Source: JARYLZ01 sp964388275
Lineage (GTDB): Bacteria; Bacteroidota; Ignavibacteria; SZUA-365
NCBI GenBank assembly: GCA_964388275.1
Contig: CAYLZD010000005.1
Location: forward strand, 118,683 to 182,682
Reading direction: 5' to 3'
DNA: 64,000 nt
Notes under the pieces: generated by a model
Databases searched by the model: none
What the model saw: only the letters and a program-made list of their open reading frames with translations
What the model was told of the DNA's origin: nothing
Program-made: the position numbers and the translations under genes
Part shown: in pieces, positions 16,085 through 25,692 of the stretch
Position numbering within the stretch: the stretch's first letter is position 1
Layout: the number at the start of each line of letters is the position of its first letter

Positions 16085-17983
16085 ATGAATCGCTCAATCG
16101 GCATCATCGGACTGTTGTTGTTTCTGCTGGCGGGCTGCGCGCCGCGCAAGGCGCGGGAAATTCCTCTGCGCGATTTCTTCAAGAATCCGGAACAGACGTA
16201 TTATCAGCTTTCACCCGACGGCAAGCATATCTCGTTCACCAAACCGCACCTCAACCGGATGAACATACACATCCGGGCTATCGACGACACCACCGCCGTC
16301 AGGATCACCTCGGTGGCGGACAGGGACATCAGCAGATACTTCTGGAAGGGCAACGATTACCTCCTCTATCTGAGGGATTTCGGAGGAGACGAGAACTATC
16401 ACGTCTTTTCGGTGGATCGCGAAGGCAGGCAGGAAAAGGATCTCACTCCTTTCGAGGGCGTGAGAGCGGATATCGTGGACGAACTCAAGGAACACCCGAC
16501 GGACGTGCTGGTGCAGATGAATAAAAGGGATCCCAGGGTCTTTGATGTGTTTCGCCTCAACACCGTAACCGGCGAACTCGCTCTTGTGGCCGAAAATCCC
16601 GGAAACATCACCAGCTGGATCACCGATCACGACGGCAAGCTGCGCATGGCCTTGACCGCCGACGGTGTGAACACGAGCGTCTATTACAGGACTAACGAAA
16701 CGAGCCCGTTCAAGACGATCATAACCACCACATTCAAGGAGAGCTTCTCTCCGATGTTCTTCACGTTCGACAACAAGCGCATCTACGCCGCATCCAACCT
16801 TGGGCGCGACAAGGTTGCCATCGTGGAATTCGATCCGGAGAGCGGGACCGAGACCAAGGTTCTCTTCGAGCACGGCGAGTACGACGCCGGCGGGCTGGAT
16901 TACTCGCGGAAGAGGAAAACGCTCACCGAGGTTTCCTTCGTCACCTGGAAACCCGAAAGAAAGGTTCTGGATCCGGAGACCGAAACAATCTACGCGTCCA
17001 TTTCCAAGCAGACGCCGGGTATGGAGGTCTATCTGGTGTCGAACAACGACGCGGAAGACATGTTCATCGTCAGAACCATTTCCGATCGTTCGATGGGAGC
17101 TTACTACATATACGACAAGCAGAAGGATGAACTGACGAAAATATCCGACCGCGCGCCCTGGCTCGAGAATGCCGAGCTTGCCGAGATGAAACCGATCGAG
17201 TTCACTTCCCGCGACGGATTGAAAATTCACGGCTATCTCACGCTGCCGGCGGGATCGAACGGCAAGAATCTGCCGGTTGTCGTCAACCCGCATGGCGGCC
17301 CGTGGGCCCGCGATGTCTGGGGATTCAATCCGGAAGTGCAGTTCCTCGCTAACCGCGGTTATGCGGTGATGCAGATCAACTTCCGGGGTTCCACCGGTTA
17401 CGGCAAGGAATTCTGGATGAAATCATTCAAGCAGTGGGGACGCGCCATGCAGGACGACATCACTGACGGCGTGGAATGGCTGAAGGCTCAGGGGATCGCC
17501 GATCCGAAGCGCATCGCCATTTACGGCGGAAGTTACGGAGGTTACGCCACCCTGGCAGGGATAACGCTCACTCCCGACCTGTATGCGGCTGCCGTGGATT
17601 ACGTCGGCGTGTCCAACATGTTCACGTTCATGAATACCATCCCGGCATACTGGGAGCCCTTCCGTCTGCAGTTCTACGAGATGGTGGGAGATCCCGTTAA
17701 GGACAGTTCCATGCTGGCGGAAGTGTCGCCGGTGTTCCTCGTCGATCGCATAAAGACTCCGTTGCTCGTGGCTCAGGGCGCAAAAGATCCCCGTGTGAAC
17801 GTCAACGAGTCGGAACAGATCGTCGATGCGCTGAAGAAAAAAGGCATCGACGTGCAATACCTGCTCAAGGAGAACGAAGGCCACGGTTTCCGCAACGAGG
17901 AAAACCGCTTCGAATTCTATGAAGCGATGGAGAAATTCCTCGCCAAGCATCTCCTGGCCGACGGCGCCGCTGCCGGCGCCTGA
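16085..17983 (+). CDS. S9-family (prolyl oligopeptidase-like) serine peptidase lipoprotein
   Basis: 632 residues. The signal peptide ends in a lipobox (LLLFLLAGC), so the enzyme is likely a periplasmic or surface lipoprotein. Residues about 40-370 form a WD40-like beta-propeller; about 380-632 are an alpha/beta hydrolase domain. The catalytic triad is readable: Ser483 in GGSYGG, Asp568 in GAKDPR and His600 in NEGHGF. S9 acyl-aminoacyl-peptidase/DPP-like members cleave short peptides. Together with the S46 peptidase at 23486 it suggests a peptide-using lifestyle. The stop lies only 3 bp from that of a convergent lipoprotein gene. Confidence 0.94.
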   Translation: MNRSIGIIGLLLFLLAGCAPRKAREIPLRDFFKNPEQTYYQLSPDGKHISFTKPHLNRMNIHIRAIDDTTAVRITSVADRDISRYFWKGNDYLLYLRDFGGDENYHVFSVDREGRQEKDLTPFEGVRADIVDELKEHPTDVLVQMNKRDPRVFDVFRLNTVTGELALVAENPGNITSWITDHDGKLRMALTADGVNTSVYYRTNETSPFKTIITTTFKESFSPMFFTFDNKRIYAASNLGRDKVAIVEFDPESGTETKVLFEHGEYDAGGLDYSRKRKTLTEVSFVTWKPERKVLDPETETIYASISKQTPGMEVYLVSNNDAEDMFIVRTISDRSMGAYYIYDKQKDELTKISDRAPWLENAELAEMKPIEFTSRDGLKIHGYLTLPAGSNGKNLPVVVNPHGGPWARDVWGFNPEVQFLANRGYAVMQINFRGSTGYGKEFWMKSFKQWGRAMQDDITDGVEWLKAQGIADPKRIAIYGGSYGGYATLAGITLTPDLYAAAVDYVGVSNMFTFMNTIPAYWEPFRLQFYEMVGDPVKDSSMLAEVSPVFLVDRIKTPLLVAQGAKDPRVNVNESEQIVDALKKKGIDVQYLLKENEGHGFRNEENRFEFYEAMEKFLAKHLLADGAAAGA

Positions 17984-17986
17984 GAA

Positions 17987-18733
17987 TCAAAACGGCCGTC
18001 CGGGCACGGAAGGTGCGGACGGCGTCTGCAGAACGTAGTCCAGGGGAATGTCGAAGGCCCCTCTCGGCGGGGTGGCGTTCTCTTTCACGGATTCCGTCGT
18101 CAGGCGAATCCTGTAGTCGCCGACACTGTACTCGGCTTCCAGCGGAATGCGGTTCCAAACCAGGAATTTTCCGGAAAGTCCCCGCATCGGCGCGGTGACC
18201 GCATACTCCACGCACGGCAAGCCGAGTACGGTGTCGCGTCCTGTCTCGACGGCCTTCACATCCCGCATGACGCCCTGTCCGATGCGGCTGAAATCGATCT
18301 CGGTATTGCGCGGGTCGTCAGCCGACATTTTCGTGAAGGTTTTTTCCGCCACGTTCAGAGTGTAGAGAGTGCCTTCCCGCAAAATCGTCTTGCCCCTGGC
18401 GGGTTTCCGTGATCCCGCCACCAGAAGAGTCGTTGCCCGCGCTTCCAGATTGCCGAAGTTGTCGATATAATGAACGATCTCGGTCCGGCTTTCGGGGTTT
18501 GCGGTGACGATTATGGAATTGATGACGCAGGCGCGGATCCCGTAGCGCCGGCTCGCCTGAGCTTGAGGCGCGGGCGAGCCGCTCCGCTGGGCTGAAGTGT
18601 CAACGGGCAGGTCCGCCGCTTCGGTATTGCCGCCGGAGTCGCCGCCCCGTCCGCACCCGGCCATGAAAATCCAAACGGCGAAAAGCGCCGCGGACGGCAA
18701 ATGCTTGTTCGAGTTTATAAACAGGATATTCAT
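17987..18733 (-). CDS. Lipoprotein of unknown function (DUF4412-like)
   Basis: 248 residues with a signal peptide and lipobox (FMAGCGRG). After a low-complexity Ser/Gly/Ala linker (about 32-60) comes a beta-rich domain (about 65-235). Short motifs such as YTLNVAEKTFTKM, LPCVEYAV and FLVWNRIPLEAEYS recall DUF4412-type periplasmic proteins, in which the text reads like a test for a type of protein modification or folding state but no activity is known. Convergent with the S9 peptidase gene. Weak assignment. Confidence 0.6.
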   Translation of the reverse strand: MNILFINSNKHLPSAALFAVWIFMAGCGRGGDSGGNTEAADLPVDTSAQRSGSPAPQAQASRRYGIRACVINSIIVTANPESRTEIVHYIDNFGNLEARATTLLVAGSRKPARGKTILREGTLYTLNVAEKTFTKMSADDPRNTEIDFSRIGQGVMRDVKAVETGRDTVLGLPCVEYAVTAPMRGLSGKFLVWNRIPLEAEYSVGDYRIRLTTESVKENATPPRGAFDIPLDYVLQTPSAPSVPGRPF

Positions 18734-18938
18734 TGATCCTTGAATGTTGTTTGACCGGCTTAATCGCGGATTCCAGGATGATTCGCACGCGATCGAAGTG
18801 AAAATTCAGTAATTGTAAGCTTCGAATCAAGGACGTCCGTTTTCGTCCGGCCGATGCAGGGAAGCTGCGGCGAAGGCGCTTGTCCTCGGTCCCTGTTTCC
18901 GTATCTTAATACGATTTTCTCAATCACGCGGGTGTGCA

Positions 18939-20366
18939 ATGAAACTACTCTCTGCAGATGAAGCAACGGCGCGTCTCGTGCCGGTGATGTCGCGCGCCAA
19001 GGGACGAATGACGGCCGCCGATGCCGCCGCTGCAAGCGGTCTGGCTATCGAGGATGCGCGCACGGGGCTCGAAACAATGATGAACCGGTATCAGTGCAGA
19101 CTTCAGGTCACCGAATCCGGGGAAATACTGTTCGATTTCGGATCGTCGCTGCGCCGGCGCGGCAAGAAGACGGGACGCGAGATATTGGCGGACGCGGCCG
19201 CATTCCTGTGGAAGGTGTTCAAGGCGGTTTTCAAGGTCTGGATAACGGTCATGTTGATCCTTTATCTCGTCGTATTCCTGCTGATTCTCCTTGCCCTCAT
19301 GTTTGCCAACAAGGATGAAAACCGCGGCGTCAAGCCCGGAAAACTCCTCGGTGTTTTCGCCGATCTCTTCGCCTCGGCCGGTCGCGGGATGATACTGATC
19401 CATGCCACGGATTCGTTCGGGTATCAGCACAAATCATACAGGCAAGCGACACGGAAGGATCCGGGAAAGGCGGAGAAGAAGAAGAGGCTGGTGCAATCTG
19501 TGTTCGACTTCGTCTTCGGTCCGCCCCGGCCGGATTTCGACCCCTTCGGCAACGAAAAGGAAGTCCTGGCATGGCTGCGCGAACAGAAGGGAATATTGAC
19601 GACAAGCGAAATAATTGCGCTTGCCGGTTGGACCATGCGTCAGGCCGAGGAGCGCATGGCGGACTACCTGACTCGTTTCAAGGGCCGGGCCGACATTACG
19701 GACGACGGAGTGCTTATCGGCGAATTCAGGGAAGCTCTGGCAAGCGGCGGCGCGGAGTTTGAGGCGGGGAAAGTGGAACTGTTCTGGAACGAATACGAAG
19801 GGCCTTATCAGGTGACCGGGAACAGTTCGGGGACCGACGCGGCTCTCACTCTCATCGCGGTTTTCAATCTTCTGTTCTCGGGCGCGGTGATCTGGTCGTC
19901 CTCTCTGCAGGCGTCCATCGGGATGTTGTTCGGCGAAGGCATGGTCTCGGCAGGCGCCATCGCGTTTCTGCTCGGATGGTTTCCATTTATTTTCTTCGCC
20001 CTGTTCCTGGCCGTGCCTCTTATAAGGTCCATGGCCGTGCGCGCGAAAGAGAGGCAGCGGCTGCAGCGCAACAAGAGGAGAAGGATCCTGAGAGCCGTGT
20101 TCAAACATACAGGAAAGGAAGCTACACTCGATCAGATTCTGCAGGAGGCGAACGGTCACGGGACGACGCCACTCAAACCTGCCGAAGCAGAGCGCCTGTT
20201 GCGGGAAGCGCTGATCGAAATGGACGGCGACACCACGCTCAACGAGGAAGGCGTCACGCTCTACCGTTTCTCGCGACTAGAGCGCGAGACTGCCACGGCG
20301 GCGAAAATAAGAGCGGGCGGAGGTGTCGACATGCGGCTCGGCGGCGTGCTTTTCGACACGGCATGA
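18939..20366 (+). CDS. Membrane protein with three winged-helix-like repeats, function unknown
   Basis: 475 residues, no recognised family. Hydrophobic segments lie at about 95-125 (AVFKVWITVMLILYLVVFLLILLALMFA) and 300-365 (two or three helices). Three similar soluble segments alternate with them: GRMTAADAAAASGLAIEDARTGLETMMNRY..VTESGEILFDF (near 30-75), GILTTSEIIALAGWTMRQAEERMADYLTRF..ITDDGVLIGEF (near 215-260) and EATLDQILQEA..LKPAEAERLLREALIEM..LNEEGVTLYRF (near 400-455). Each looks like a small helix-helix-helix-beta-hairpin, like a winged helix. A promoter-like TTGTCC-N16-TATCTT lies at about 18880-18906 (weak). The gene stands alone. Confidence 0.7.
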   Translation: MKLLSADEATARLVPVMSRAKGRMTAADAAAASGLAIEDARTGLETMMNRYQCRLQVTESGEILFDFGSSLRRRGKKTGREILADAAAFLWKVFKAVFKVWITVMLILYLVVFLLILLALMFANKDENRGVKPGKLLGVFADLFASAGRGMILIHATDSFGYQHKSYRQATRKDPGKAEKKKRLVQSVFDFVFGPPRPDFDPFGNEKEVLAWLREQKGILTTSEIIALAGWTMRQAEERMADYLTRFKGRADITDDGVLIGEFREALASGGAEFEAGKVELFWNEYEGPYQVTGNSSGTDAALTLIAVFNLLFSGAVIWSSSLQASIGMLFGEGMVSAGAIAFLLGWFPFIFFALFLAVPLIRSMAVRAKERQRLQRNKRRRILRAVFKHTGKEATLDQILQEANGHGTTPLKPAEAERLLREALIEMDGDTTLNEEGVTLYRFSRLERETATAAKIRAGGGVDMRLGGVLFDTA

Positions 20367-20418
20367 TCCCTGAGCGCGCCGTGTGACTGCGCGGACTTCA
20401 TACTCTTTTTAATGTATT

Positions 20419-20434
20419 GCCGCCTACCGGCGGC
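20419..20434 (+). other. Short hairpin after the 475-residue membrane protein gene
   Basis: GCCGCC-TACC-GGCGGC, a perfect 6-bp stem, 53 bp after the stop codon. It lacks a following T-run, so intrinsic termination is doubtful. Confidence 0.3.
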
Positions 20435-20530
20435 TCGAATTAAGCTGAAGATTACGATATTTCTTGTTACATTCCTTTCGTTGACAACAGCGTCGCAATC
20501 GGCGGCATGGCAACGAAGCGAGGAGAGACA

Positions 20531-21703
20531 ATGTTCAAGGAAGAATCGGCAGGCGGATATTCCATAGAGCTCGACGAGCAGCAAAAACTCGTGCGCGATA
20601 CGGCGCGCGAATTCGCGGAGGCCGAAATCCGCCCCCATGTGATGGAATGGGACGAAGCGCAGCATTTTCCCCGCGATCTTTTCGCAGGAATGGGCGAACT
20701 CGGTTTTCTGGGCATCATGATTCCGGAAGAGTACGGAGGCACGGGACTGGGATACATCGAGTACGCCCTGATCGTGGAAGAGATTTCCCGCGTCTGTCCC
20801 GCCATCGGCCTTGGGGTCGCAGCTCACAACGGACTTTGCACGAACCACATTCACCTGTTCGGCTCCGAGGAAACGAAGCGCAAATACCTGCCCGATCTTG
20901 CCTCCGGAAGGAAGCTCGGGATGTGGGGACTGACTGAGCCAGGATCGGGAAGCGACGCGGGCGGGATGCGGACAACCGCGGTCCTCGACGGCGATCACTG
21001 GGTGTTGAACGGAAGCAAAACCTTCATCACGCACGCAACCGTCGGCCAGACCGCCGTGGTCATCGCGGTCACGGATCCTGCAATCGGCGGCAGAAGCTCC
21101 TCGGCCTTCGTGCTGGAGAAGGGCATTGCCGGTTTTACCGTCGGGAAAAAGGAGAACAAGCTCGGGATGAGGGCCAGCGACACTGCGACGCTTCTTCTCG
21201 AGAACGTCCGAGTCCCCGGGGAAAATCTTCTCGGCGCATCCGCAGGCGAAGGTTTCCGCCAGGCCTTGAAAATTCTGGACGGCGGACGCGTTTCAATCGC
21301 CGCGTGCGCGTTGGGATGCGCTCAGGGCGCCTATGAAGCGGCATTGAAGTACTCCAGGGAGCGGAAGCAGTTCGGCAAACCTCTATCGGAATTTCAGGCG
21401 ACCCAATTCAAACTTGCCCGCATGGCGACCGGCATAGAAGCCGCGCGCATGATGACGCACAAGGCCGCCTGGATGAAAATGCAGGGGCGCGATATCAATC
21501 TGGCCGGAGCTCAGGCGAAACTGTACGCGAGCGAAGTGGCGACCTACGTTGCCAATGAAGCCGTGCAGATTCTGGGCGGTTACGGATTCACGAAGGACTA
21601 TCCGGCAGAGAAGTATTATCGTGACGTGAAACTCCTGACCATCGGAGAGGGCACATCCGAAATACAGCGCCTTGTGATCAGTCGCAGATTGTTGGCGGAT
21701 TGA
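20531..21703 (+). CDS. Acyl-CoA dehydrogenase
   Basis: 390 residues from the ATG at 20531, chosen because GAGGAGAGACA precedes it; an in-frame ATG 24 bp upstream lacks such a site. The three ACAD domains are present: N-terminal helical (DEQQKLVRDTAREFAEAEIRP), middle beta domain with FAD-binding signature GMWGLTEPGSGSDAGGM, and C-terminal helical part with RKQFGKPLSEFQATQFKLA and the end motif YGFTKDYPAEKYYRDVKLLTIGEGTSEIQRLVI. The catalytic Glu in EGTSE fits short/branched/butyryl-CoA dehydrogenases. FAD enzyme oxidising acyl-CoA to enoyl-CoA, passing electrons to ETF. ETF genes are not nearby. A SPOR-domain gene follows within 15 bp. Confidence 0.96.
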   Translation: MFKEESAGGYSIELDEQQKLVRDTAREFAEAEIRPHVMEWDEAQHFPRDLFAGMGELGFLGIMIPEEYGGTGLGYIEYALIVEEISRVCPAIGLGVAAHNGLCTNHIHLFGSEETKRKYLPDLASGRKLGMWGLTEPGSGSDAGGMRTTAVLDGDHWVLNGSKTFITHATVGQTAVVIAVTDPAIGGRSSSAFVLEKGIAGFTVGKKENKLGMRASDTATLLLENVRVPGENLLGASAGEGFRQALKILDGGRVSIAACALGCAQGAYEAALKYSRERKQFGKPLSEFQATQFKLARMATGIEAARMMTHKAAWMKMQGRDINLAGAQAKLYASEVATYVANEAVQILGGYGFTKDYPAEKYYRDVKLLTIGEGTSEIQRLVISRRLLAD

Positions 21704-21718
21704 AAAATGGAGGCAGGG

Positions 21719-22387
21719 ATGGCTGCAACAGGCCGGTCCGGCATGACGGACATCATTCAGTGGCTCGCGATTTTCGTTCTTCTCGTATCGGCGGTTTTTC
21801 TCGCCTGGCAGGTGGCTTCGCTTTCCGACAGGGCGAAAAGGATGGAGGCGGTGGTCACGAAGCAGAAAATCGAGCTGGACAACGCAAAAAGGAAAATCAA
21901 AGCCGCCGCGGAAGTGGATGCGCCCCCGGATGACGGGACGATGCGATCCGCGGCGCGCCTGAAGAAGGCGGCTTCCCCGCCGGGCGCCGAAGATGCGCGC
22001 TCCGGGAGAGTGGAGCGCGAGGCGGGCAAGCGCGCGGCATCGTCGCGCGAGGCCGCCCGCGTGAAGGCGGGCAAGGGAACGGCCGGCCGCAAGGCGCCCG
22101 CCGCCGGCGCCCGCATAATGAGAAGCCAGCGCCTGAAGGACGCCTACCAGCGACATGAAGGCTTCGCGGTATTCGCTGGAAGTTATTCGTCGGCCGAAAC
22201 GGCCCGCGCGGAAAGGAACCGCCTTCTCGCGGCGGGTTTCCCGGCAACGGCATATCCCAGAGGCGGCGCCTGGGCAGTAACTGTCGGGCCTTTCGAATCC
22301 ATAGCGGACGCTGAACGGTACTATTCGGCATTGCGGAGATTCGACCCTTCGCGGGCCTGCGGCGTGATCCGTCAGGGCCGGCGCTGA
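21719..22387 (+). CDS. SPOR-domain membrane protein
   Basis: 222 residues from the ATG at 21719, preferred because GGAGG ends 5 bp upstream; an earlier in-frame ATG at 21707 lacks a site. A transmembrane helix (about 10-30, IIQWLAIFVLLVSAVFLAWQVA) is followed by a coiled coil (ASLSDRAKRMEAVVTKQKIEL), a basic Ala/Arg/Lys-rich linker and a C-terminal SPOR domain (FAVFAGSYSSAETARAER..PRGGAWAVTVGPFESIADAERY). SPOR domains bind denuded peptidoglycan glycans at division or remodelling sites, so a cell-envelope role is likely. Confidence 0.85.
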   Translation: MAATGRSGMTDIIQWLAIFVLLVSAVFLAWQVASLSDRAKRMEAVVTKQKIELDNAKRKIKAAAEVDAPPDDGTMRSAARLKKAASPPGAEDARSGRVEREAGKRAASSREAARVKAGKGTAGRKAPAAGARIMRSQRLKDAYQRHEGFAVFAGSYSSAETARAERNRLLAAGFPATAYPRGGAWAVTVGPFESIADAERYYSALRRFDPSRACGVIRQGRR

Positions 22388-22389
22388 TT

Positions 22390-23241
22390 TCAGCCGCTGC
22401 CGGAAACGCTGCCGAAAAGCCGCTTCCCGGTTATACCGCCCTTATCATCGAAGACGTTCATCGCGGTCCAGCTCATCGGAAGCAAACGGCCGCCGGACAG
22501 CGGCGTTCTGGTTTCGAATTCCTCGGGATCGCGCGACTGTTCAAGAAGGCGCAGCAGGGCCGCATGTGAAGCCAGACGGCGCTCCTCGGTTTCAAATACG
22601 TCGAGAAAATGATTCCCGAGGAAGCGCGACATATCGATCTCGCGGTTCTGTGCCGCCGTCAAGTCGATTCCTGTAATCCTGTAATCAGGAGTTACGGTCA
22701 CGATTATCGAAGCGGGTTCTGTTGCCGTATCCGGCACGGTCGTTCCGCTTCCGTCCGGGCCCGCGGTGTCGTCCGGCGCGGCGCCGTCAGCAGATCCGCC
22801 GATTCGTTCCGGATGCTCCGCTTTATCGGATTCGGATGCATCGCTCCCGTTCAGCCGCGCTTCGCCCGCCGAGACGTCGCCGGGCCGGCCCGCCAGGCCC
22901 GCCTCCCGTATACGACCGGCGAGAAGCGCGATTTCCTCGACGCCGAGCTCTCTTTCGTCCGGCGTCTGAAAGCTCCTCCCCTCCTGCAGCATGCCCGCGA
23001 GCCTGCGCAGAGGGACGCTGACCGCGCCGGCCGTCCAAAGGGATAGAAGACCGGCTGCTCCGAACAGCGCCAATGTGACGGGAATCAAGACTAGAGGATT
23101 TCTGTCGACGAACAGACGTATGCCTGGAGCGAATACGTAGTTGAAAACGAGCAAACCGGCCAGCATGGTCAGCAACAGCAGCAGGAGATGCGAGAGGAAC
23201 ACTCTGAGGAATATGGAAGGCAGTTCGCGTTTTTTATTCAT
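22390..23241 (-). CDS. Two-TM protein with HAMP-like and PAS-like segments but no output domain
   Basis: 283 residues if started at the ATG at 23241 (MNKKRELPSIFLR); an upstream in-frame start at 23352 would add 37 residues and is less convincing. Two transmembrane helices (about 15-35 and 50-72) lead into a HAMP-like start (VSVPLRRLAGML), a long acidic Gly/Ser/Asp linker and a C-terminal PAS-like domain (ASIIVTVTPDYRITGIDL..FLGNHFLDVFETEERR..PLSGGRLLPMSWTAMNVFDDKG). No kinase, cyclase or methyl-accepting domain follows. Convergent with the SPOR gene, stops 2 bp apart. Probably a signalling or sensory accessory; function unknown. Confidence 0.65.
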   Translation of the reverse strand: MNKKRELPSIFLRVFLSHLLLLLLTMLAGLLVFNYVFAPGIRLFVDRNPLVLIPVTLALFGAAGLLSLWTAGAVSVPLRRLAGMLQEGRSFQTPDERELGVEEIALLAGRIREAGLAGRPGDVSAGEARLNGSDASESDKAEHPERIGGSADGAAPDDTAGPDGSGTTVPDTATEPASIIVTVTPDYRITGIDLTAAQNREIDMSRFLGNHFLDVFETEERRLASHAALLRLLEQSRDPEEFETRTPLSGGRLLPMSWTAMNVFDDKGGITGKRLFGSVSGSG

Positions 23242-23485
23242 TTCAATACAGATTTGGCACTTGGCCGGATTCCCGGTCACGAGAAGAACAAAACAGACTG
23301 CAACGTACAAAAAAGCGCAGGCCTGTTCAATCTCCAGGCTCACATGTAACATTTACGGATATTTTTCGTAACATTATTGATATTTCGCTCTCGTCCGTGA
23401 CACTATGTAGAAGGGGATCCGGACCGAAGCGGCAGACCTATCTCAACAGCAGAACAACCCACACATCAGAATCAAGGACCTCAGC

Positions 23486-25669
23486 ATGAAAATCAGCATG
23501 AACGCGCTTATCGGCGGCGCGCTTCTCGTGTTAACGGGCGTCATTGCCGGATGCGGCGGCGGCGCGGAAACCCTTTCATCATATGACAAGGCGAAGAAAG
23601 CACGTCTGGAACAAATAAAGGCCGGTCCCTTCGACGGCGGTCGGATGTGGACATTCGATTTCCCTCCGCAGCGTCATTTCGACACGACATACGGCTTCAA
23701 GGCGGATCAGCAGTGGTTCGACGATGTGCGCATGTCGGCTCTTCGTTTCTCGTCCTATTGCTCGGCGTCTTTCGTAAGCGAGGACGGCCTTGTGATGACG
23801 AACCACCACTGCGCGCGGGAAAGCGTCGAGGGCGTTTCGAAGGGCGACGAGAAGCTTCTGGAAAACGGATTCTGGGCTGCTTCCCTCGATGATGAGCGGA
23901 AAGTTCCAGGGCTGTACGTCGACCAGCTTGTGGAGATCCGGGACGTGACGAACAGGGTCAATTCGGCCATGGACAGGGAGAAGGACGACAAGAGCAAACT
24001 TGCCGCGAGGGACAGCATATCCAAGGCGCTGCGGGACGAGGTGAGCAAGGACAGCAAACTGCGCGCCGATTTCGTGACCCTGTACAACGGCGGCAAGTAC
24101 TCGCTTTATCTTTTCAAGCGCTACAACGATGTGCGCCTGGTGCTGGCGCCCGAAACGCAGCTCGGTTATTACGGAGGAGACTGGGACAATTTCACTTATC
24201 CCCGCTACGATCTCGATTTTTCATTTTTCCGCGTCTATGATGAAGACGGCAAACCGCTGAAGACGAAACACTTCTTCAAGTGGAGTCCGAACGGCGCGGG
24301 TGAAGGCGAGCCGGTGTTTGTGATCGGGAATCCCGGCCGCACGAGCCGGCTCAACACGGCGGAGCAGCTGGAATTCAACCGCGACGTCCAATATCCTTTC
24401 ATCGCAGGATACCTCGACGACATGGTCGACATCTATCGCGCGTACATAGAGCGGCGGCCTGAAAAGAAAGAGGAAATGACCAACGAGATATTCAGCATCG
24501 GCAATTCGCAGAAGGCCTACAACGGTCAGTTGAGAGGTCTCCGCGACGACGAGCTGATGCAACGCCGCCGGGATTTCGACAGGAGTTTCCGCGCGGAGGT
24601 GGAAAAGCGGCCGGAACTGAAGGCCAAGTACGGGCACATCTGGGGCGAGATAGCCGATTCGCGCGCCCGTGTCAGGGCGGTATCGAACGACCTGCTGGCA
24701 TTGCGACTGGGCGGGCTCGGCAGGGTGGGATCGTCCTACATGGGAAAGGCGGCGGGTCTGGCCAAGTATGCGATAGAGCTTGCCAAGCCCATGGATCAGA
24801 GAGCTAAGCCATATCAGGAGCGGATGCTCGATCTCACCAAGCGCACGCTTGCGAGAGCCGCCGCGCCGGACGCGGACATGGAGGACCTGGCGCTTGCAAA
24901 GCAACTCTCGTTGATGCGCCGCATGCTCGGTGAGGACGATCCGATCGTGAAGGCTGCATTCGCCGGCGCGAGAACGCCGGAGGAAGCGGCGAAGCGACTG
25001 ATTTCACAGAGCGTACTCGCGGACTCCGCGGCGGTGGCCGCGCTTGTGAGCGGCGGCGCTCCGGCGATCAACGCATCCAGGGATCCTTTCCTGATCATCG
25101 CGCGAATGGCACAGCCTCGCAACGACGCCGCCCAAACGGTGGCGGAAGAGGTCAGGGCCCGCGACCAAGTCAACAACACCCTGCTGGGCCGCGCGCTCTT
25201 CGACGTGTACGGGACCACGATACCGCCTGACGCGACCTTCACACCTCGCATAGCGGACGGGGTTGTGAAAGGTTTCGAATACAACGGCACAAAAGCTCCG
25301 GTTCACACTACCTTTTACGGACTTTTCGATCGTCATTACTCCTTCACTGGCGAGAAAGAGTGGGATCTGCCGGAGCGCTGGAAGAATTATCCGTCGACGT
25401 TCAAACTTTCGACCCCTCTCAATTTCGTCTCCACAAACGACATCATCGGCGGCAACTCGGGCAGCCCGATCATCAACAAGAAGAAAGAGGTGGTCGGACT
25501 GGTATTCGACGGCAACATCGAGAGTCTGCCCGGCGATTACATTTTCGCCGAAGACGCGAACAACCGGACGGTATCGGTGCATTCGAGCGGCATACTCGAA
25601 GCCGCGCGAGCCATTTACGGGGCCCAGCGCGTAGTGGATGAATTGCTCGGCGGCAAAATGGGCAGGTAA
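23486..25669 (+). CDS. S46-family dipeptidyl-peptidase (DPP7-type specificity predicted)
   Basis: 727 residues with a signal peptide/lipobox (LTGVIAGCGGG). Removes dipeptides from the N-terminus of oligopeptides in the periplasm; the family is almost limited to Bacteroidota-like and a few other Gram-negatives. Chymotrypsin-fold residues are visible: the His of TNHHC (107-108) and Ser658 in GGNSGSP. Residue Gly676, 18 positions after that Ser (VFDGNIES), matches the position that is Gly in DPP7 (hydrophobic P1) and Arg in DPP11 (acidic P1), so DPP7-like preference is inferred. A strong intrinsic terminator follows. Length matches the family (about 700-720). Confidence 0.95.
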   Translation: MKISMNALIGGALLVLTGVIAGCGGGAETLSSYDKAKKARLEQIKAGPFDGGRMWTFDFPPQRHFDTTYGFKADQQWFDDVRMSALRFSSYCSASFVSEDGLVMTNHHCARESVEGVSKGDEKLLENGFWAASLDDERKVPGLYVDQLVEIRDVTNRVNSAMDREKDDKSKLAARDSISKALRDEVSKDSKLRADFVTLYNGGKYSLYLFKRYNDVRLVLAPETQLGYYGGDWDNFTYPRYDLDFSFFRVYDEDGKPLKTKHFFKWSPNGAGEGEPVFVIGNPGRTSRLNTAEQLEFNRDVQYPFIAGYLDDMVDIYRAYIERRPEKKEEMTNEIFSIGNSQKAYNGQLRGLRDDELMQRRRDFDRSFRAEVEKRPELKAKYGHIWGEIADSRARVRAVSNDLLALRLGGLGRVGSSYMGKAAGLAKYAIELAKPMDQRAKPYQERMLDLTKRTLARAAAPDADMEDLALAKQLSLMRRMLGEDDPIVKAAFAGARTPEEAAKRLISQSVLADSAAVAALVSGGAPAINASRDPFLIIARMAQPRNDAAQTVAEEVRARDQVNNTLLGRALFDVYGTTIPPDATFTPRIADGVVKGFEYNGTKAPVHTTFYGLFDRHYSFTGEKEWDLPERWKNYPSTFKLSTPLNFVSTNDIIGGNSGSPIINKKKEVVGLVFDGNIESLPGDYIFAEDANNRTVSVHSSGILEAARAIYGAQRVVDELLGGKMGR

Positions 25670-25692
25670 GAACCGCGCTCCCACAGATATCT

